Assembly (NCBI GenBank): GCA_012026715.1
Contig: VEPB01000069.1
Location: 1-6,124, forward strand
Reading direction: 5' to 3'
DNA: 6,124 bases
From: Methylococcaceae bacterium
GTDB taxonomy: Bacteria > Pseudomonadota > Gammaproteobacteria > Methylococcales > Methylococcaceae
Shown: piece by piece, positions 1-5,790 of the stretch
How the letters are laid out: each line of letters begins with the position of its first letter
Numbering within the stretch: position 1 is the stretch's first letter
Notes under the pieces: model-generated
Told to the model about the DNA's origin: nothing
The model's input: the letters and a program-made list of their open reading frames with translations, nothing else
Databases searched by the model: none
Position numbers and translations under genes: made by a program

Positions 1-108
1 ATCGTCGTCGCCCGCGTTTTCAAGAGTTTGGATTAGAAGCTTCTCTTGTAACCCAGGCTGGCTTGACGGGCGTTTCTACGGTCTTTGGCTTCCAGCGCCG
101 CGAAGCGG

Positions 109-576
109 CTACAGCCCCAGCTCACTCAGGCCGGGGTGAGCGTCGGGCCGGCGCCCCAGCGGCCAGAAGAATTTGCGCTCCGACTCGTTGATGGGCAAGT
201 CATTGATGCTGGCGTAGCGCCGCATCATGTAGCCCAGTTCGTTGAATTCCCAGTTCTCGTTGCCGTAGCTCCGGTACCATTGGCCGGAATCGTCGTGCCA
301 TTCATAGGCGAAGCGCACCGCGATGCGGTTGCCGGCACAGGCCCAGAGCTCCTTGATCAGGCGGTAGTCCAACTCCTTCGCCCATTTTCGCTGGAGGAAG
401 GCCCGCACCTCATCGCGGCCGACCGGAAACTCCGCGCGGTTGCGCCAGCGGGTGTCCTCCGTATAGACCAGCACCACCCGGTCCGGATCGCGGCTGTTCC
501 AGGCGTCTTCCGCCATGCGGACCTTTTGCGCGGCGGTTTCGGCGGTAAAGGGAGGCAAGGGCGGTTTGGTTTCCAT
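109..576 (-). CDS. DUF1348 family protein, NTF2-like fold
   Basis: This is a 155-residue soluble protein with no signal peptide or membrane segment. Its sequence agrees along its whole length with the DUF1348 (SnoaL/NTF2-like) family as I remember it: an N-terminal PPLPPFTAETAAQKV stretch, then EDAWNSRDPDRV, WRNRAEFPVGRDEV, KELDYRLIKELWA, RFAYEWHDDSGQWYRSYGNENWEF, ASINDLPI and a C-terminal WPLGRRPDAHPGLSELGL. The family forms a small cone-shaped alpha+beta fold, and no reaction is established for it. I chose the ATG at 576 because it is preceded by CAGGA seven bases upstream and gives the usual METKPPLPPF beginning. An in-frame ATG at 594 would add six residues but has no clear ribosome site. 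It is separated from the gene before it by a hairpin, so it may be its own transcription unit. Family assignment is firm; the role is unknown. Confidence 0.9.
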   Translation of the reverse strand: METKPPLPPFTAETAAQKVRMAEDAWNSRDPDRVVLVYTEDTRWRNRAEFPVGRDEVRAFLQRKWAKELDYRLIKELWACAGNRIAVRFAYEWHDDSGQWYRSYGNENWEFNELGYMMRRYASINDLPINESERKFFWPLGRRPDAHPGLSELGL

Positions 577-609
577 CGGACGTTCCTGAGTCATTTTCGG
601 GCGACTCGG

Positions 610-615
610 ATTGTA
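610..615 (-). promoter_or_regulatory. Possible -10 element for the DUF1348 gene
   Basis: TACAAT on the minus strand matches five of six bases of the sigma-70 -10 consensus. Transcription starting about seven bases on would leave a short leader carrying the AGGA site used by the start at 576. No good -35 hexamer is found at 16-18 bases, so this is only a candidate. If real, it would also favour 576 over 594 as the start. Confidence 0.25.
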
Positions 616-627
616 CCTGGCGAATTC

Positions 628-648
628 CCGGACGGCAGCTGCGTCCGG
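628..648 (-). terminator. Terminator-like hairpin after CorA/MopE-like gene 2
   Basis: A perfect 7-bp inverted repeat, CCGGACG at 628-634 and CGTCCGG at 642-648, encloses a 7-base loop. It begins about eight bases past the stop codon of the 656-2011 gene and lies before the DUF1348 gene. No run of T follows, so it may act as a weak or factor-dependent terminator, or protect the mRNA 3' end. Confidence 0.4.
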
Positions 649-655
649 CCCAGGC

Positions 656-2011
656 TCATTCCCCCTTCTTGAACCTGACGGTAACCGTGAGTTCGAAATT
701 CACGTCATGCCCGCTCGAACCGTCGCGCGCGTCTCCGCCGAGGGCGACGGTCAGGTAGTTCTGATTGCCGGGCTTGAGCGGAACCTGGCCGCTGACGGAT
801 GCCGAGCTGGAATCGTCCGCGCCGTGGGCGGTGGCCCAGCCGCCGCTGGTGTCCGACTTGGCGGTCGTGGTGTGGAACGGCGAGAGTTTCCAAGCCCAAA
901 AATCTGGACTCTCTTGGAATTGGTTCGGGTACCAGAATCCGTGGACGCCCACATCCTGGCGCCCTCGGAACACCGTGAGGGCGGGAATCAGATCATCGTC
1001 CGTTGCCGTGCCGTCCTGGTCGTCGTAACGTTTGGCGGTGACGGTGACCCAGACCGATTTCAGGCCTGCCTTCTGCAAACCATTGAGGTCGACCACGGTC
1101 CATTTGGAGCCATTAGCCGAACCGTAGCAGGTGCCGGGCTCGTTCTGAGCAGCCGCCGAAGCCGAGGTAATGGTCAGCGACTGCGGAAAGCCATCCATGC
1201 TTCCCTTGGGAAGCAAGCCCGTCATGCATAAGGTGCCGTTGTTCATCAAGCTGCCGCCGATGCAGTCCCCATAAATCAGCTTGTCGATGTTGTCCAGGGA
1301 AACGGCGGTCGGATCCGATGCTTTGAAGTTCAGCGTGAAAAAAGCGTTGGAGGTTCCGTCGGTCAGCGGGTTGCCGGGTACGTTGTCATAGCCACCGCTC
1401 AAAAAAATGGCCGTCGAGTCATTCCTGAATACCGAGGCGGTCACGGTGTCACTGGCCTGGTCGTAGGACCAGTTCAGCAGATGAGTCAGATTGAGGGTTT
1501 GGTCGGCCGAGACCATCACCTGATTCATGGTGCCGCGGAGGCTCTGAAGTGTCTTGGTGGCTGAGTCCCAGCTGAATGTTCCCTTGAAGACCGTGTCCCG
1601 CGGTACCGAAATGGCGTTGTAGGCAGGTTCGTCGAAGGCCGCCGTAACTGTGTACTTGCCGCTGCTCGCGGTGTTGGGGTTGGCGGCCGGATCGCACCAT
1701 GCCGTGGAGCCGGTGGGCGGTACGATCAAGGTTGCCAACCCGCTCTGATTTTTCGCGCAGTCGGGAGCCGTTCCTGCAGCGCATGACGGGGTCAGGTCCT
1801 GGCCGGTGCGCAATGACGCTGTCAGGCCGGTTTTGATGTCCCTCTTATCCGACTTGGCAAAGACGATGTTGGCGACCCACTGATTCGGGTTGTTGCTGTA
1901 GCCGATACCGGTTCCGGCATAGACCTCGACCGCGCTGGCCGTCACGGAGCAGCTCAGCATCGCGAGCCAGTTCAATAACAAGATTGCGGCGTGAAATTTC
2001 TGTCGTTTCAT
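656..2011 (-). CDS. Exported CorA/MopE-like protein 2, with inserted domain
   Basis: This is a 451-residue exported protein, paralogous to the product of 2078-3133. Residues 1-26 look like a signal peptide (KRQK, hydrophobic core, ASA before VEV). A Cys at 21 gives only a poor lipobox. Residues 27-110 match the paralogue's N-terminus (VYAGTGIGYSN, then QWVANIVFAKSDK, then AWCDPA), and residues 294-445 match its core. In the stretch DDDL...WYPNQF, 22 of 28 residues are identical, and in GNQNYLTVALGGDAR, 14 of 15. Between Cys106 and Cys295 lie about 180 residues absent from the paralogue. H357, W360 and H435 are conserved between the two and are candidate copper ligands. Unlike the paralogue it lacks a Cys-rich tail and ends in FKKGE. 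The ATG at 2011 has GAAGG seven bases upstream; an ATG at 2065 would add 18 polar residues ahead of the signal peptide. A role in copper binding is inferred from the neighbouring MauG-like peroxidase and the CorA/MopE-type arrangement. Confidence 0.8.
   Translation of the reverse strand: MKRQKFHAAILLLNWLAMLSCSVTASAVEVYAGTGIGYSNNPNQWVANIVFAKSDKRDIKTGLTASLRTGQDLTPSCAAGTAPDCAKNQSGLATLIVPPTGSTAWCDPAANPNTASSGKYTVTAAFDEPAYNAISVPRDTVFKGTFSWDSATKTLQSLRGTMNQVMVSADQTLNLTHLLNWSYDQASDTVTASVFRNDSTAIFLSGGYDNVPGNPLTDGTSNAFFTLNFKASDPTAVSLDNIDKLIYGDCIGGSLMNNGTLCMTGLLPKGSMDGFPQSLTITSASAAAQNEPGTCYGSANGSKWTVVDLNGLQKAGLKSVWVTVTAKRYDDQDGTATDDDLIPALTVFRGRQDVGVHGFWYPNQFQESPDFWAWKLSPFHTTTAKSDTSGGWATAHGADDSSSASVSGQVPLKPGNQNYLTVALGGDARDGSSGHDVNFELTVTVRFKKGE
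1133..1672 (-). other. Domain inserted in CorA/MopE-like protein 2
   Basis: These bases encode about residues 114-293 of the 451-residue protein. The paralogue has only about a dozen residues at the same place, between CDPA and CYG. The segment looks beta-rich (GTFSWDSATKTL, VTASVFRNDSTAIFL, NAFFTLNFK) and has its own cysteine pair, Cys250 and Cys262. The flanking Cys106 and Cys295 correspond to Cys102 and Cys118 of the paralogue, so the insert probably loops out of a disulphide-closed turn. I do not recognise the domain. Confidence 0.6.
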
Positions 2012-2077
2012 CGTTGGCCTTCGGACTTGGCGGCGATCGTTAGCTGGTTCGGACATGCCGGGCACACCTGCGGCGCG

Positions 2078-3133
2078 CTATTTACAGACCACGCCCTTCT
2101 GGCCGCAGGCCCAGCGCCCGCCGTTGGTGGTGCACTCTGCGGGGGTCTGGCAGCGGTGCCCGGGGGGGCCGTTGGCCCATTCCGGCTTCTTGCACAGGGC
2201 GATGCTCATGCAATGTCCCATCTCCAAATGCCACCAAGTTTGGCCCTTTTCGCAGCCGCAGGCGTCGGTGGTGTTGGCAAAGATGCCGTCGGTCCTGGGA
2301 TCCTGGGCGTAGATGGAGACGGTCAGCTTGAAGTTGACGGGGTGGATGCTGGAACCGGACTCAGGCCGCGCGTCGCCGCCGACCGCTACCGTCAGGTAGT
2401 TCTGGTTGCCGCCTTTCAAGTCATAGGGACCGGTCACGGTTGCGGAGTTGGCCTTTGCGGAGCCGAACGCCGTGGCAAAGCCCTGCCTTCTGCCGGGCGG
2501 ATCAAACGGGGTCAGGTTCCAGGCCCAGAACCGTTTCTGCTGGAACCGGTTGGGGTACCAGTTTGCATGGGCGCCGGTATCCTGACGGCCGCGGAATACG
2601 GTGAGTGCCGGGACCAGGTCGTCGTCGCCGGGAAGGGTGTGGCCGCTACCGTCCGTCTCGGTGGCTACTCCGTCGTCGAACCGCTGAGCCGTCACGGTCA
2701 CCGTGACCTTTTGCAAGCCCGCCTTGTAGAGCCCGTTCATGTCGATGATGAACCACATGGAGTTCTTGGCGTTGCCGTAGCAGTGCGCGAAATCGGTGTT
2801 GCCCGGAGTGTCCGGGATGGCCGGGTCGCACCAGGAGGTCGACGTGGTGTGGGGGACGGCGATGGTCGCGAGATCCCACTGGTCGACCGGGGCCGTTTGT
2901 CCGGTGGGTGTCAGAATGTCACCGGTCTGTACGGAGATCTCCTTGCCCTTGAAGGTATCGGATTGGGTCCAGACCGTGGCCTTGTCGGATTTTTCGAAAA
3001 CCAGGGTCGCCACCCAATAAGCATCGTCGTTGCTGAAGCCGATGCCGCTGCCGCCATAAACCTTTGCAGCTTCGGCCGAATGGGCCAGGAAATACAATGC
3101 CAGGAAGCCGGCAAGGGGATGTCGAAGGGTCAT
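2078..3133 (-). CDS. Exported CorA/MopE-like protein 1, with Cys-rich tail
   Basis: This is a 351-residue exported protein with a signal peptide at residues 1-22 (hydrophobic core LAGFLALYFLA, cleavage near AEA). The core, about 24-277, is beta-rich and shared with the downstream paralogue: VYGGSGIGFSN, YWVATLVFEKSD, CDPA, CYGNAKNSMW, DMNGLYKAGL, VPALTVFRGRQD, HANWYPNRF, FWAWNLTPF and GNQNYLTVAVGGDAR. H189, W192 and H264 are kept in both. MopE is known to bind copper through two histidines about 70 residues apart and a kynurenine made from Trp; here the two histidines are 75 apart. After a short linker, residues 292-351 form an eight-cysteine tail. The start at 3133 has GGAG five bases upstream and begins directly with the signal peptide; an in-frame ATG at 3190 would prepend 19 charged residues. 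The gene follows the peroxidase on the same strand across a 186-base spacer. Membership of the CorA/MopE group is inferred from context and these features, and function is unproven. Confidence 0.8.
   Translation of the reverse strand: MTLRHPLAGFLALYFLAHSAEAAKVYGGSGIGFSNDDAYWVATLVFEKSDKATVWTQSDTFKGKEISVQTGDILTPTGQTAPVDQWDLATIAVPHTTSTSWCDPAIPDTPGNTDFAHCYGNAKNSMWFIIDMNGLYKAGLQKVTVTVTAQRFDDGVATETDGSGHTLPGDDDLVPALTVFRGRQDTGAHANWYPNRFQQKRFWAWNLTPFDPPGRRQGFATAFGSAKANSATVTGPYDLKGGNQNYLTVAVGGDARPESGSSIHPVNFKLTVSIYAQDPRTDGIFANTTDACGCEKGQTWWHLEMGHCMSIALCKKPEWANGPPGHRCQTPAECTTNGGRWACGQKGVVCK
2081..2272 (-). other. C-terminal eight-cysteine tail of CorA/MopE-like protein 1
   Basis: These bases encode residues 288-351, which the paralogue lacks. 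Cysteines fall at 292, 294, 308, 314, 328, 334, 343 and 350, enough for four disulphides in an exported protein. A cluster TWWHLEMGHCM at 299-309 brings together Trp, His and Met side chains of the kind that bind copper. The last four cysteines (gaps of 5, 8 and 6) resemble a small disulphide knot, but I cannot name the fold. Confidence 0.65.
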
Positions 3134-3204
3134 TTCATCTCCGAACGGTGCCGTTGCGGATGCTCGGCGCGATCGATGGGCGCGGTCCAAGCTGTCACCG
3201 CCTT

Positions 3205-3240
3205 GGTCCCGGATGGGGCAGATCGCTGCCCCTTCGGACC
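3205..3240 (-). other. Composite hairpin in peroxidase-CorA-like spacer
   Basis: Two nested inverted repeats stack here: GGTCC at 3205-3209 with GGACC at 3236-3240 outside, and GGGGCA at 3215-3220 with TGCCCC at 3227-3232 inside, around a 6-base loop. It lies about 80 bases past the peroxidase stop codon and 70 before the next start. No T-run follows on either strand, so a classical terminator is unlikely. mRNA stabilisation or partial attenuation within the operon is possible. Confidence 0.4.
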
Positions 3241-3249
3241 GCCGATCTC

Positions 3250-3290
3250 TTCCGGCGTTCCGCGGGAAGCCGGCTGCGCCGGTGCCGGAA
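3250..3290 (-). other. Predicted three-way RNA junction or REP-like element
   Basis: A perfect 7-bp stem, TTCCGGC at 3250-3256 with GCCGGAA at 3284-3290, encloses two small hairpins: TTCC-gcg-GGAA at 3258-3268 and CCGG-ctgcg-CCGG at 3270-3282. The result is a compact cloverleaf-like fold 30 bases past the peroxidase stop. It could be a REP-type 3' stabiliser or a regulatory RNA structure. A TAAAAT at 3296-3291 on the minus strand just upstream resembles a -10 box but has no convincing -35. Folding was judged by eye only. Confidence 0.35.
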
Positions 3291-3319
3291 ATTTTATGCG
3301 GGGTAGGGGCATCGTCGGT

Positions 3320-5434
3320 TCAGGGAGCCAGGTAGGTGTCAAAGGGTTTCAGCGGACCTTGCTGTTCCGTGCGGCCGTTCCTGCCCACGGCCGGTATGTG
3401 CAGGAATCGGTCTGCGGCATATTCCCCACCCAATGGACTCGCGGCTTGATCGTCGTGCCCATCCGGAATTACCAGTTCCGGGTGGTCGAAGGGAGCCCGC
3501 TCCCAGCGGACCCGCTCGTCGGTCAGCGTCTTCAGAAAAGCCAGCAGATCGGCCTTGTTTTGAGCGGAGAAGGCCCGCAGGAACACAAGGGTTTCGGGAT
3601 GTTGCGGATTCCCGAAGTCGTTCCCGCCGCGGTCGTAGAACTGAATGACTTCCTCCAGGGATTTCATGCTGCCGTTGTGCATATACGGCCCTGTGAGTTC
3701 CACGTTGCGCAGTGACGGAATTTTGAAAGCGCCTTTCACGGTCACCATGACCTTGCCTTGCAGGGGTTGGCTCATCTCGGACCTGACGGTCTCCGGACTC
3801 GGTACCTTCGATTTACCCTTATAACCGCGGCAATACCCGGTGCTGTTGGGGTCGCGGATCAGGTCACCGGGCCAGAAATCGTAGCTGAACGGGAATTCGA
3901 AGTCGCAGGCGATGACCTTGACGGGGTCCAGCATGGTCTCCCCGGGATCCGCCAACGTCGCCCGATACTGCTCGGCAAAGGAAAGCGGATGGCCCCAGGT
4001 ATCCTTGCCGGCCACGCCAATGTCCTGGTCGGGATCGGCCACGCTCGTCGGCAGGAAACCCACGTCGGTCATGGTCTTGGCCACATCGACGCCATCGAGT
4101 TCCTCGAACATCCCGGTGCGGTTGACCATGGGCACTGCGCCCCGCCACTTGGGGAAATTCACCTTGGGATGGACCGCGGCCGTGAAATTGGGTCCCCCGT
4201 GGCAGACGAAGCACTGGGAGTTCATGAACAGGTCTAAACCCCGCTTCTGCTGCTCGTCGAAGGCGATGGGAACGTTGGCGGCGTCGCGCTCCGTGTCGAA
4301 CAGGGACTGGTCGGAGATGAGGGTCTGTTCATAGAGCTGGACGGCCAGGCCGAAGAAGAAGGCAAAGTTCGCCTCCATCTGGGAGTAGGCCGCACCGTCA
4401 GGCGATCGGCCGAAATCGCCGGTACCGGCCCAATAGCGTCTGGCGAAAGTCTTACGGATGAGTGCCGCATAGGTGGTGGCCAGACCCTTGCCGCTGCCGT
4501 CGACCAGAGGACCGAACACACTGTCTTCGGCGTGAACCGCCTGCCGTTCCAAAGGCCGGCGCTGGATCAGCTTCCTCCCCAATTCGGGAAAGGTGCGGCC
4601 GACACAGGACATTTCCACGTCATTCAGCGGCGGCGCCACCGCTTGGGATGCCAGCGCCGCGTTTTTCAGCAGCAGACGTTGCTTGACGGCCTTGCCCTTG
4701 CGGACCAGCCAGCCCCCCGCATCCGGATCGCGCGGGCCGAAAGCGGATTCTCCGTTGAACAGATTGTTGGCGCGGCCGTCCCAGAAATTGCGGAAATTCA
4801 GGGCGGCGTTGATCACGGTCGGCGTATTGCGGCTGGTGACCTGCCGGGTGTTCACCGATCCCAGATGGAATACGGCGTCGCTGGCGGCACTGCAACGGTC
4901 GGTCGCGTCTCCGCTGGCCTCGACACCCTGGAATTGCCTCAAGAAGGTACCCGCCGAGCCCACCACGTCGTCCGTGGTGAAGGTCACCTCGGACTTGCGG
5001 CTTAGCGGATCGGCGAGCTGATGCAGGGGAAAATCGCCGGCCTTCAGTGGGTAGTCGGGGCCGCCCGGCAAACCCGACGCGGTCGGCTCGAAGGTACTGG
5101 AGGTTGGCGCGCCGGAATACTGCTGGCCGCTATTGAGTTGATTGCGGGCTCTACGATCGGCCCCGGCATGGAAGTGGCATGTGCCGCAGGCCACGCCGTC
5201 GCTGCCGACATTCATGTCCCAGAACAAGGCCTTGCCCAAGCGAATGGCCGCTTTCCGGTCGACCACGATCGGCTGACGGCCGGACAGCAAACCAGGTGTC
5301 GAAGGGATCGCCACGCCCTGGAGCGGATTGGGGGGGGAGGCAGAAGAAGCAAATGCCGCCGCTGCCCCGGTCAAGATCAGCAGCGTAATCAAAGTTATCT
5401 GGAGTAGGTACATCATGGGGTAACGCACTCTCAT
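3320..5434 (-). CDS. Exported di-haem peroxidase, BCCP/MauG superfamily (CorB/SACCP-like)
   Basis: This is a 704-residue exported c-type cytochrome. Residues 1-29 form a signal peptide (RVR, hydrophobic run, AFA). The first haem site is C83-GT-C86-H87 and the second C408-FV-C411-H412. Family motifs are RNTPTVINAALNFRNFWDGRA at 202-222, whose W218 is the likely inter-haem electron-relay Trp, PPLNDVEM at 268-275 with candidate catalytic E274, and IPSLRNVELTGPYMHNGS at 572-589. Y600, in LEEVIQFYDRGG, aligns with the axial Met of true cytochrome c peroxidases and suggests a MauG-like Tyr ligand. Classical enzymes have about 320-350 residues; the extra length lies around 88-200 and between the haems (325 residues apart), as in the large surface-associated peroxidases of methanotrophs. 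Cys181, 277, 510 and 535 may form disulphides. The start at 5434 has GAGG five bases upstream; ATGs at 5416 and 5413 would shorten the n-region. Its neighbours are two CorA/MopE-like genes downstream, so a role in copper-linked oxidation at the cell surface is inferred. Confidence 0.9.
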   Translation of the reverse strand: MRVRYPMMYLLQITLITLLILTGAAAAFASSASPPNPLQGVAIPSTPGLLSGRQPIVVDRKAAIRLGKALFWDMNVGSDGVACGTCHFHAGADRRARNQLNSGQQYSGAPTSSTFEPTASGLPGGPDYPLKAGDFPLHQLADPLSRKSEVTFTTDDVVGSAGTFLRQFQGVEASGDATDRCSAASDAVFHLGSVNTRQVTSRNTPTVINAALNFRNFWDGRANNLFNGESAFGPRDPDAGGWLVRKGKAVKQRLLLKNAALASQAVAPPLNDVEMSCVGRTFPELGRKLIQRRPLERQAVHAEDSVFGPLVDGSGKGLATTYAALIRKTFARRYWAGTGDFGRSPDGAAYSQMEANFAFFFGLAVQLYEQTLISDQSLFDTERDAANVPIAFDEQQKRGLDLFMNSQCFVCHGGPNFTAAVHPKVNFPKWRGAVPMVNRTGMFEELDGVDVAKTMTDVGFLPTSVADPDQDIGVAGKDTWGHPLSFAEQYRATLADPGETMLDPVKVIACDFEFPFSYDFWPGDLIRDPNSTGYCRGYKGKSKVPSPETVRSEMSQPLQGKVMVTVKGAFKIPSLRNVELTGPYMHNGSMKSLEEVIQFYDRGGNDFGNPQHPETLVFLRAFSAQNKADLLAFLKTLTDERVRWERAPFDHPELVIPDGHDDQAASPLGGEYAADRFLHIPAVGRNGRTEQQGPLKPFDTYLAP
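4199..4213 (-). other. Second c-type haem-binding site (CFVCH)
   Basis: These bases encode residues 408-412 of the peroxidase, the CxxCH that attaches the C-terminal haem. GGPNF follows, as is usual for the second haem of the BCCP/MauG superfamily. Confidence 0.95.
5174..5188 (-). other. First c-type haem-binding site (CGTCH)
   Basis: These bases encode residues 83-87 of the peroxidase, the CxxCH that attaches the N-terminal, peroxidatic haem. FHAGAD follows, a context I associate with long MauG-like proteins. Confidence 0.95.
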
Positions 5435-5790
5435 CGCGGCCTCACGGGATGGCCAGGATGCTGAATCTGACCGTTTCGTGGCGTGAAAATGGGGCTCTCA
5501 GGAAGCGGCACCCAACGCTCGCCACCTTGCAGTCGTCGGTGCCAGATCCAAGGCGCCACGTGCGGAGGTTGTCGCAAGGATGGCTGGCCTTTCCTCCACG
5601 GGAGGAAGGGCCAGCCGGGACGAGCAATCGAACGGAGCGGAAATGTCGGAACCGACCCCCAGGGAGTCTCAAAGGGCACTCGGAGATTCCAAGCCCACAT
5701 CGGCTTACCCTTGATGAGGAATAGGCCGGCATCACCAGCGTTTCGGGCCGGATTGGGTGCTGAGCGCTATCGCCGATTCCGAGAAACGGG
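5435..5790. other. 356-base region between the partial gene and the peroxidase
   Basis: I find no convincing gene here. On the minus strand a reading frame of 89 codons (5700-5431) has an AAGGG seven bases before its ATG, and its TGA overlaps the peroxidase ATG as ATGA. Its product is unusually rich in Trp, Pro and Arg and spans a long hairpin, so I treat it as doubtful. No clear sigma-70 promoter was seen. The length and the hairpin suggest that this region holds the control signals for the peroxidase and the CorA/MopE-like genes. Confidence 0.5.
5582..5616. terminator. Long 16-bp hairpin upstream of the peroxidase gene
   Basis: GGCTGGCCTTTCCTCC at 5582-5597 pairs with GGAGGAAGGGCCAGCC at 5601-5616 across the 3-base spacer ACG. 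Fifteen of sixteen positions are Watson-Crick; the other (5590 with 5608) is a G-U wobble in a plus-strand transcript but A-C in a minus-strand one. It lies 175 bases past the stop of the partial gene and about 150 before the peroxidase start. No T-run follows, so an intrinsic terminator is not proven; it could equally be a leader structure or a DNA site. Confidence 0.45.

Noticed and set aside
21..48. CAAGAG...CTCTTG inverted repeat around the palindrome AGAAGCTTCT in an AT-richer patch
   Set aside because: The stem is only 6 bp with a 16-base loop, and no gene end or T-run relates to it. Positions 1-108 hold no gene that I can see.
85..1231. Two plus-strand frames (85-672 and 611-1231)
   Set aside because: They lie opposite the DUF1348 gene and CorA/MopE-like gene 2, lack recognisable motifs, and have composition typical of antisense frames.
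1949..1951. Cys21 of CorA/MopE-like protein 2 as a lipoprotein cysteine
   Set aside because: The preceding residues are M-L-S, a poor lipobox, and a good signal peptidase I site (ASA before VEV) follows directly.
1991..3715. A 574-codon open frame on the plus strand
   Set aside because: It runs antisense through both CorA/MopE-like genes and into the peroxidase. The minus-strand proteins have signal peptides, haem motifs and paralogue similarity; this frame has none and is a by-product of GC-rich codon use.
5528..5544. Sigma-54-like sequence TGGCACCGACGACTGCA on the minus strand
   Set aside because: It has TGGCAC and a GC element, but the spacing between GG and GC is one base longer than the strict sigma-54 rule allows and the TTGC half is only partly matched. 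It deserves mention because a sigma-54 promoter has, as I recall, been proposed for mopE.
5442..5735. A 97-codon minus-strand frame upstream of the peroxidase
   Set aside because: It overlaps the other small frame in a different phase, has no motif, and is consistent with chance in GC-rich DNA.
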